19,572 bases of DNA from an uncultured Oscillospiraceae bacterium (GTDB taxonomy: Bacteria; Bacillota; Clostridia; Oscillospirales; Oscillospiraceae): NCBI GenBank assembly GCA_910584045.1, contig CAJTYO010000052.1:1-19572 (forward strand), read 5' to 3'. Position numbers and translations under genes: made by a program. The notes beneath the pieces are model-generated. The model was given only the letters and a program-made list of their open reading frames with translations, did no database searches and was not told where the DNA came from. Below are positions 15,279 through 19,572 of the stretch, in pieces. How positions within the stretch are numbered: position 1 is the first letter of the stretch; every line of letters starts with the position of its first letter.

Positions 15279-15629
15279 GTGAAAAATAATTCCACCCTTT
15301 TCAAGGGACTAAAAATTTCTTTATCATCTGGAGCACCCAAAGTCTTTCCATTCTGGGCACCTCCATGGCTAGCTTTACACTGGTCATCTGGTCCTATTAG
15401 CAGCAGGGTTCCGCTCTGAATACGGTTTTTCACAATCCCGGTGGGTTATCGGGGCTGGCTGGCAGACCGAGTCTGAGAGCAGCTTATAGCGGCACTGCCA
15501 GAGACGGCGGCGCTGACGCGTCTGTTAGGCAGCGGTGCGGCGCTGGTGTTTCTGGTCATCGCGGCGGCGGGCGTGCTGGTCTGCCTGCTTTTCCGAAGGG
15601 ATAAATATCTCTGGCAGCTGGAGGAATAA
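15279..15629 (+). pseudogene. MFS efflux transporter remnant with large internal deletion
   Basis: Both ends of an MFS drug-efflux-type transporter survive, but the middle is gone. The start is GTG 15279 after TGAGGAG. A one-base frameshift near 15305 leads into a frame reading FFIIWSTQSLSILGTSMASF and TLVIWSY, the typical first membrane segment, then a TAG at 15398 and QQGSALNT. At about 15418-15425 it jumps to another frame reading FFTIPVGY...ADRV, a TGA at 15474, then a last membrane helix and VCLLFRRDKYLWQLEE ending at 15629. About 117 codons remain where intact relatives have roughly 400, so about 300 codons are lost. Two stops, a frameshift and a deletion make it non-functional. Its 3' end carries the ribosome site of the next gene. 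Confidence 0.8.
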
Positions 15630-15630
15630 A

Positions 15631-16365
15631 ATGAAAAAAACTGCGTTTGTCACCGGCGGAAGCCGGGGAATCGGTCGGGCCATTGTTCTCCGCCTCGCGG
15701 CAGAGGGGTACGCGGTGGGGATCAACTACCTGCGCTCTCAGGATGCGGCGGAGACCCTGGCAGGGGAAGTCCGAGCACAAGGCGGGCGGGCCTTGGCGGT
15801 CCGGGCGGACGTAGCGGATCGGGAGGCGATTACCGCCGCCATCCGGTCTGCGGAGGCAGTTCTGGGTCCCATAGAGGTGCTGATAAACAACGCCGGTATC
15901 GCCCAGAACGACCTGTTCCAGGATACGCCGGAGAGGCTGTGGCGGCGGATGTTCGCCGTACACGCGGACGGTGCGTTTCATACTATCCAGGCGGTTCTGC
16001 CCCACATGCTCCACGAAAAACGGGGGAGCATTGTCAACATCTCCTCCATCTGGGGCCTGCGGGGGGCTGCCTGCGAGGTGGCCTATGCTGCGTCAAAGGC
16101 GGCGGTAATCGGGCTGACCCGCTCCCTGGCTATGGAGCTGGCGCCCTCCCATATCCGGGTGAACTGCGTGGCTCCAGGGGTCATTGAGACCGACATGGTA
16201 AAGTCTCTGGGGCCGGAGACTCTGGTGGAGCTGACGGATCAGACACCGGCAGGACGGCTGGGACGGCCGGAGGACGTGGCTGGAGCGGTGGCTTTCCTGG
16301 TTCAAGACGGCGCGGATTTCATTACCGGGCAGGTGCTGACGGTGGACGGAGGCTTCATTCTATAG
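15631..16365 (+). CDS. Short-chain reductase, FabG-like; probable EF-P 5-aminopentanone reductase
   Basis: A 244-aa NAD(P)H-dependent Rossmann-fold reductase. The cofactor loop is TGGSRGIG (8-15) and NNAG is at 86-89. The catalytic triad is Ser139, Tyr152 and Lys156 (AYAASK). The tetrad Asn, usually in a VNL context, is replaced by His111 (AVHADGAF), which is unusual. The C-terminus FITGQVLTVDGGF is standard. The NISSIWG...CEVAYAASK region and overall look resemble YmfI-type proteins, which reduce 5-aminopentanone on elongation factor P; generic 3-oxoacyl-ACP reductase is the alternative. I chose ATG 15631 because GGAGGA lies 6 bases upstream and TGG starts at the right distance; the frame is open further upstream only across the pseudogene. 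The stop of the pseudogene is one base before this ATG. Confidence 0.8.
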   Translation: MKKTAFVTGGSRGIGRAIVLRLAAEGYAVGINYLRSQDAAETLAGEVRAQGGRALAVRADVADREAITAAIRSAEAVLGPIEVLINNAGIAQNDLFQDTPERLWRRMFAVHADGAFHTIQAVLPHMLHEKRGSIVNISSIWGLRGAACEVAYAASKAAVIGLTRSLAMELAPSHIRVNCVAPGVIETDMVKSLGPETLVELTDQTPAGRLGRPEDVAGAVAFLVQDGADFITGQVLTVDGGFIL

Positions 16366-16410
16366 CCGGGGGCCGCTGACTTTTATTGAGAATTGCCATA
16401 AGGGAAAACG

Positions 16411-16448
16411 ACTGCCGCATGACCTAAAATGGTCATGCGGCAGTTTTT
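16411..16448. terminator. Strong bidirectional terminator
   Basis: ACTGCCGCATGACC (16411-16424) and GGTCATGCGGCAGT (16431-16444) form a perfect 14-bp stem around TAAAAT, followed by TTTT on the plus strand; on the minus strand the hairpin is followed by CGTTTTCCC. It separates the convergent reductase and MFS genes. Confidence 0.92.
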
Positions 16449-16451
16449 GCT

Positions 16452-17657
16452 CTAATTTTGCGAATGATCCTGTGGTGTTTTGTCTCCTCGGAGGCTCTTC
16501 AGCAATAGGAGCGAAAAGACCAATATTGACGGGAACAGACATCCGGCGAGCATTCCCCTCTGGAGATTGTCGCCCGCGCTCTGGGTAATACCGCCCACCA
16601 GGCCCGGTCCAAAGGCCCCGCCCAAATCTCCCGCCATAGCCAGCAGCGCAAACATGGCCGTCCCTCCAGCGGGAATGCGCCCAGAGCATATGCTGATGGT
16701 CCCCGGCCACATGATGCCAACGGAAAAGCCGCATATCATGCAGCCTGCCAGACCTATCGCCGGTGCGCCCGACAGAGATGCTGCCAGATAACAGAGCAGG
16801 CAGAGAAACCCTGACCCCAACATAAATTTCATCAGGTCCAGCTTGTCGCCATATTTTCCGTAAATGACCCGACTGATACCCATCATAACGGCAAACATGC
16901 ACGGCCCCGCCAAATCGCCCGCCGCCTTGGATAGCCCAAGGGCCGACTCTGCATAGGCAGAGGCCCACTGCGCCATTGACAGCTCGGAGGCTCCCGCACA
17001 GATCATCAGGACAATAGCAATCCAGAACAGGGGAAGCCGCAGCAGCCGGCCTATGCCTATCCCCTCTCCACCGGCGGACAGATACTCGATGGGACATATG
17101 GCAAAGTTATACACATTGCATAGAGGGAGGAGGGCCCAAAGACAGGCCAGCACCTTCCAACCGCCCACGCCGAACACCGTGAAAAACAGAGTGGACAGAA
17201 GGATGACGCCCACCGAACCCCAGCAGTAGAAGGAGTGCAGCAGGCTCATGGCGGCCTCCTTGTGCTCGAAGGGACATGCCTCCACAATGGGACTGCCCAG
17301 CACCTCGATCAGTCCGCTGCCAATAGCGTAGATGACAACGCTTACAATGATACCAACAAAGGGGTCAGGCAAAAGCTCCGGCAAAAAGGCCAGCCCCACC
17401 AAACCGGAGGCGGAGGTCACTTCCGCCGCGACGGCGCACCTGCGATAACCCACCCGGTCGGCGAATCGAGCGCATAAAACATCCACAATCAGCTGCGTCA
17501 CAAAAAATGTACCGGAAATCAACGCGATTTTCCCCAACGGGATGCCATAGTCATTGTGAAATGTCAGAAATAACAACGGCGCAAAGTTGGCTGTGATCGC
17601 CTGGGTAATGAAGCCCAAGTAGCAGGCTATCAGCGTCTTTTTATAATTCTTGCCCAT
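16452..17657 (-). CDS. MFS transporter (sugar permease-like)
   Basis: A 401-aa membrane carrier of the major facilitator superfamily, with about twelve hydrophobic segments and no signal peptide. The first helix is within YLGFITQAITANFAPLLFL, and the helix 2-3 loop ARFADRVGYRR (63-73) matches the MFS motif-A pattern. A short hydrophilic loop near residues 188-200 separates the two six-helix halves. Its general look is closest to FucP-like and uncharacterised clostridial MFS proteins. No catabolic gene is beside it, so the substrate is unknown. The ATG follows GGAAGGA 8 bases upstream. It is monocistronic, with its own promoter and a strong terminator. Confidence 0.88.
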   Translation of the reverse strand: MGKNYKKTLIACYLGFITQAITANFAPLLFLTFHNDYGIPLGKIALISGTFFVTQLIVDVLCARFADRVGYRRCAVAAEVTSASGLVGLAFLPELLPDPFVGIIVSVVIYAIGSGLIEVLGSPIVEACPFEHKEAAMSLLHSFYCWGSVGVILLSTLFFTVFGVGGWKVLACLWALLPLCNVYNFAICPIEYLSAGGEGIGIGRLLRLPLFWIAIVLMICAGASELSMAQWASAYAESALGLSKAAGDLAGPCMFAVMMGISRVIYGKYGDKLDLMKFMLGSGFLCLLCYLAASLSGAPAIGLAGCMICGFSVGIMWPGTISICSGRIPAGGTAMFALLAMAGDLGGAFGPGLVGGITQSAGDNLQRGMLAGCLFPSILVFSLLLLKSLRGDKTPQDHSQN

Positions 17658-17689
17658 GGTGCTATCCTTCCAATGTGATAGTACGCAGG

Positions 17690-17717
17690 ATTATATCATA
17701 TCCGTTACAGAAGTCAA
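17690..17717 (-). promoter_or_regulatory. Promoter of the MFS gene
   Basis: On the minus strand TTGACT (17712-17717), 16-bp spacer, perfect TATAAT (17690-17695), 32 bp upstream of the start codon. Confidence 0.75.
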
Positions 17718-17732
17718 GGCGCTTTTCCAGTC

Positions 17733-17754
17733 AAAAACGCGGGATCTTTCCGCG
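17733..17754 (-). terminator. Terminator after rubrerythrin
   Basis: On the minus strand CGCGG (17750-17754 as read on plus: CCGCG), a 7-base loop and CCGCG (17738-17742) are followed by TTTTT (17733-17737). The stem is short but GC-only and the T-run is good. It lies about 85 bp after the rubrerythrin stop. Confidence 0.55.
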
Positions 17755-17837
17755 CCGTATCAATACCCAGAGTACTGGAGCTGAGCATGTACTTCAGCGT
17801 TTCCGCAGACACACGCGCCGGCAGGATGCCCCGGCGA

Positions 17838-18374
17838 TCAATAATTTTCCGCTGAAATCTCGAAATAGGACTGGGGATGGGCGCAGGTGGGGCAGACCTC
17901 GGGAGCCTCGGTACCCACCACGATGTGTCCGCAGTTGCGGCACTCCCAGACCTTGACCTCGCTCTTCTTAAAGACCTCCCGGGCCTCCACATTCTTCAGC
18001 AGGGCGCGGTAGCGCTCCTCGTGGCGCTTCTCAATGGCGGCCACCAGGCGGAATTTGGCGGCTAACTCCGGGAAGCCCTCCTTTTCGGCGGTCTCGGCGA
18101 AGCCGGCGTACATGTCGGTCCACTCATAGTTCTCCCCGCTGGCGGCTGCGGCCAGGTTTTCGGCGGTGCTGCCGATCCCCTCCAGCTCCTTGAACCACAT
18201 CTTGGCATGTTCCTTCTCGTTGTCGGCGGTCTTCAGGAACAGGGCCGCAATCTGCTCGAAGCCCTCCTTCTTGGCCTTGGAGGCAAAATAGGTGTACTTG
18301 TTTCGCGCTTGAGATTCGCCCGCGAAAGCGGCGGCCAGATTTTTTTCTGTCTGCGTACCGGTATATCTAGACAT
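17838..18374 (-). CDS. rbr: Rubrerythrin
   Basis: A 178-aa cytoplasmic non-haem iron protein that reduces hydrogen peroxide with electrons from rubredoxin or an NADH oxidoreductase, important to anaerobes. The ferritin-like four-helix domain (1-135) shows the expected diiron ligands: Glu20, Glu53 and His56 (NEKEHA), Glu94 and Glu97, Glu115 and His118 (IEKRH). The C-terminal rubredoxin-like domain (142-175) has CRNC (145-148) and CPTC (161-164). The frame is open nine codons further upstream, but ATG 18374 has GAGGAGG just before it and gives the canonical ligand spacing. It has its own promoter and lies downstream of atpC on the same strand. Confidence 0.96.
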   Translation of the reverse strand: MSRYTGTQTEKNLAAAFAGESQARNKYTYFASKAKKEGFEQIAALFLKTADNEKEHAKMWFKELEGIGSTAENLAAAASGENYEWTDMYAGFAETAEKEGFPELAAKFRLVAAIEKRHEERYRALLKNVEAREVFKKSEVKVWECRNCGHIVVGTEAPEVCPTCAHPQSYFEISAENY

Positions 18375-18443
18375 AAGTAGATCCTCCTCACTTAAATTCA
18401 CAGCAGGAACCTATATTGTTCATACAAAACTGCTGATACAGAT

Positions 18444-18472
18444 ACTATACCATTTTTTTCAGCAATAGGCAA
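18444..18472 (-). promoter_or_regulatory. Promoter of rubrerythrin
   Basis: On the minus strand TTGCCT (18467-18472), 17-bp spacer, TATAGT (18444-18449), leaving a leader of about 65 nt. I see no clear PerR-type inverted repeat. The 18473-18571 stretch between here and atpC has only weak hairpins and no convincing terminator. Confidence 0.65.
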
Positions 18473-18571
18473 ATAGTTTCTGCCAGGCGGTCAGGTAATA
18501 TGAATGAGAAAACAAATTGTGTCAAAATCGGTGTTTGACAAGAGACAAGTCTGTTTGAAGGCCAAACTCGA

Positions 18572-18997
18572 TCATCTTGTCGAGAACCCCTCCATACCCC
18601 GTGCTTTCACCCTCAGGCGATTCAGTGCGCGGGCCAGATTTCCCTGGGCAATCTGGTACTCCTGACGGCTCTTCTTCTGGAGGATGACCTCTCGGGCTAG
18701 GTCCGCCTCTCGGCGGGCCCGGGCCTCGTCGATCTCCTCCGGGCGCTCAATGGAGTCCACCAGCACCAGTACCTCGTTGTTCTCCACCTTTACCATGCCG
18801 GGGGATACGGCGGCCAGCTGCACCGGCTGGTCCGGAACCTGCCAGCGCAGGGTTCCCGGCTGCACAGCGGCCAGCATACTGCTGTGATGGGCCAGGATGC
18901 TCTGCTCCCCGTCGCTGGTGGGGATGGTCAGACTGACGCAGGGACCCTCATAAAAGGTCTTGTCGGCGGCCAGAATATGAACCTGGAAGCTGCTCAT
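18572..18997 (-). CDS. atpC: F-type ATP synthase epsilon subunit
   Basis: A 141-aa central-stalk subunit of F1 that couples rotation to catalysis and can inhibit ATP hydrolysis. The N-terminal beta-sandwich (1-84) includes FQVHILAADKTFYEG and the TSDGEQSILAHHSSML region; the C-terminal helical hairpin (85-141) carries IDEARA (89-94), which fits the I(L)DxxRA ATP-binding motif known from epsilon subunits whose inhibition responds to ATP. Its ATG overlaps the atpD stop by one base (TGATG), so translation is coupled. It is the last gene of the atp operon. Confidence 0.97.
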   Translation of the reverse strand: MSSFQVHILAADKTFYEGPCVSLTIPTSDGEQSILAHHSSMLAAVQPGTLRWQVPDQPVQLAAVSPGMVKVENNEVLVLVDSIERPEEIDEARARREADLAREVILQKKSRQEYQIAQGNLARALNRLRVKARGMEGFSTR

Positions 18998-19572
18998 CAG
19001 ATTTCACCCGCCTCCATCCTCCTTGCTTTCTCTACCACGTCCCGCCAGGAGCCTACGTTGTAGAAGGCGGCCTCCGGATACTGGTCCAGTTCGCCGTCCA
19101 CCAGCTTGCCGAAGCTCTCCAGCGTGTCCCGCAGAGGCACGTAGACCCCCGGGATGCCCGTGAACTTCTCTGCCACGTGGGTGGGCTGGGCCAGAAAGCG
19201 CTGGATACGCCGGGCACGACCCACCACCAGACGGTCCTGATCGCTGAGCTCATCCATGCCCAGGATGGCGATGATGTCCTGGAGCTCCCGATATTTCTCC
19301 AGAATCTCCTGGACCTGTCGGGCCACGCGGTAGTGCTCCTCACCCACCACGCTGGCCTCCAGTATGCGGGAGGAGGAGGCCAGGGGGTCCACTGCCGGAT
19401 AGATGCCCTGCTCGGAGATCTTCCGGCTGAGCACCGTGGTGGCATCCAGATGGGCAAAGGTGGTGGCGGTGGCCGGGTCTGTCAGGTCGTCGGCGGGGAC
19501 GTACACCGCCTGCACCGAGGTGACGGAGCCCTCCTTGGTGGAGGCGATCCGCTCCTGGAGCTCCCCCATCTC
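18997..19572 (-). CDS. atpD: F-type ATP synthase beta subunit (C-terminal part)
   Basis: The 3' 191 codons of the catalytic beta subunit; the 5' part is cut off by the window edge and the frame is open to position 19572. Visible segments are MGELQERIASTKEGSVTSVQ, the VYVPADDLTDPA and FAHLDATTVLSR stretch of the nucleotide-binding domain, YPAVDPLASSSRIL, and the ILGMDELSDQD loop, the DELSD region that interacts with gamma and epsilon. The Walker A motif lies outside the window. It overlaps atpC by one base. The upstream atp genes should lie to the right. Confidence 0.97.
   Translation of the reverse strand, partial: EMGELQERIASTKEGSVTSVQAVYVPADDLTDPATATTFAHLDATTVLSRKISEQGIYPAVDPLASSSRILEASVVGEEHYRVARQVQEILEKYRELQDIIAILGMDELSDQDRLVVGRARRIQRFLAQPTHVAEKFTGIPGVYVPLRDTLESFGKLVDGELDQYPEAAFYNVGSWRDVVEKARRMEAGEI

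Noticed and set aside
17718..17837. A peptide-like stretch (GILPARVSAETLKYMLSS) on the minus strand downstream of rubrerythrin.
   Set aside because: It looks protein-like by eye but has no start with a ribosome site, runs through the terminator at 17733-17754 and overlaps the rubrerythrin end in another frame. I could not link it to any family.

Overview
The window looks like chromosomal DNA from a GC-rich gut Firmicute, most likely of the Oscillospiraceae (the Flavonifractor / Oscillibacter / Intestinimonas kind). This is an inference from several things: strong AGGAGG-type ribosome binding sites, sigma-A-type TTGACA/TATAAT promoters, an LplB/YtcP/LipO-type sugar importer, rubrerythrin, an nnrD - lipoprotein - alr cluster resembling the Bacillus ydcC-alr neighbourhood, and protein sequences of clostridial flavour. 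No 16S or marker comparison could be run.

Layout. (1) 1-271: two leucine tRNAs (CAG and GAG) read leftwards from a near-consensus promoter. (2) 313-3188: a rightward operon of ADP-dependent NAD(P)H-hydrate dehydratase, a LolA/YdcC-like lipoprotein and alanine racemase. (3) 3301-4061: a monocistronic iron-sulfur flavoprotein-type reductase with its own promoter and terminator. (4) 4074-6386 (minus): a cytoplasmic GH3 glycosidase, divergent from (5) 6711-14850 (plus): two ABC permeases, a solute-binding lipoprotein, then, after a hairpin and a 180-bp element with inverted-repeat ends, a GH130 mannoside phosphorylase and a GH38 alpha-mannosidase. (6) 15057-16448: a promoter with a long leader (short upstream ORF plus mutually exclusive hairpins), a wrecked MFS efflux gene with a large internal deletion, and a FabG-like reductase that resembles the EF-P 5-aminopentanone reductases. 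(7) 16452-17717 (minus): an MFS transporter. (8) 17733-18472 (minus): rubrerythrin. (9) 18572-19572 (minus): atpC and the 3' part of atpD, the end of the F-type ATP synthase operon, whose other genes lie beyond the right edge.

How it works together. Region 4-5 reads as a catabolic locus for mannose-containing oligosaccharides. The lipoprotein and two permeases would import an oligosaccharide, using an ATPase encoded elsewhere because none is present. None of GH38, GH130 or GH3 has a signal peptide, so they would act in the cytoplasm: GH38 trims alpha-mannose, GH130 phosphorolyses a beta-mannoside to mannose-1-phosphate, and GH3 releases a beta-linked sugar. The substrate (high-mannose N-glycan, yeast-type mannan fragments or beta-manno-oligosaccharides) cannot be fixed from sequence alone. 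The remaining genes are core metabolism: NAD(P)H repair, cell-wall D-alanine, oxidative-stress defence and ATP synthesis.

The less ordinary items are the decayed MFS gene that still carries a well-preserved attenuator-like leader (15057-15629), the inverted-repeat element at 10483-10662 with a possible internal promoter, the paired hairpins before the binding-protein gene, and the GH38/GH130 combination. I did not find a CRISPR array, transposase, phage gene or an obviously new multi-gene system.
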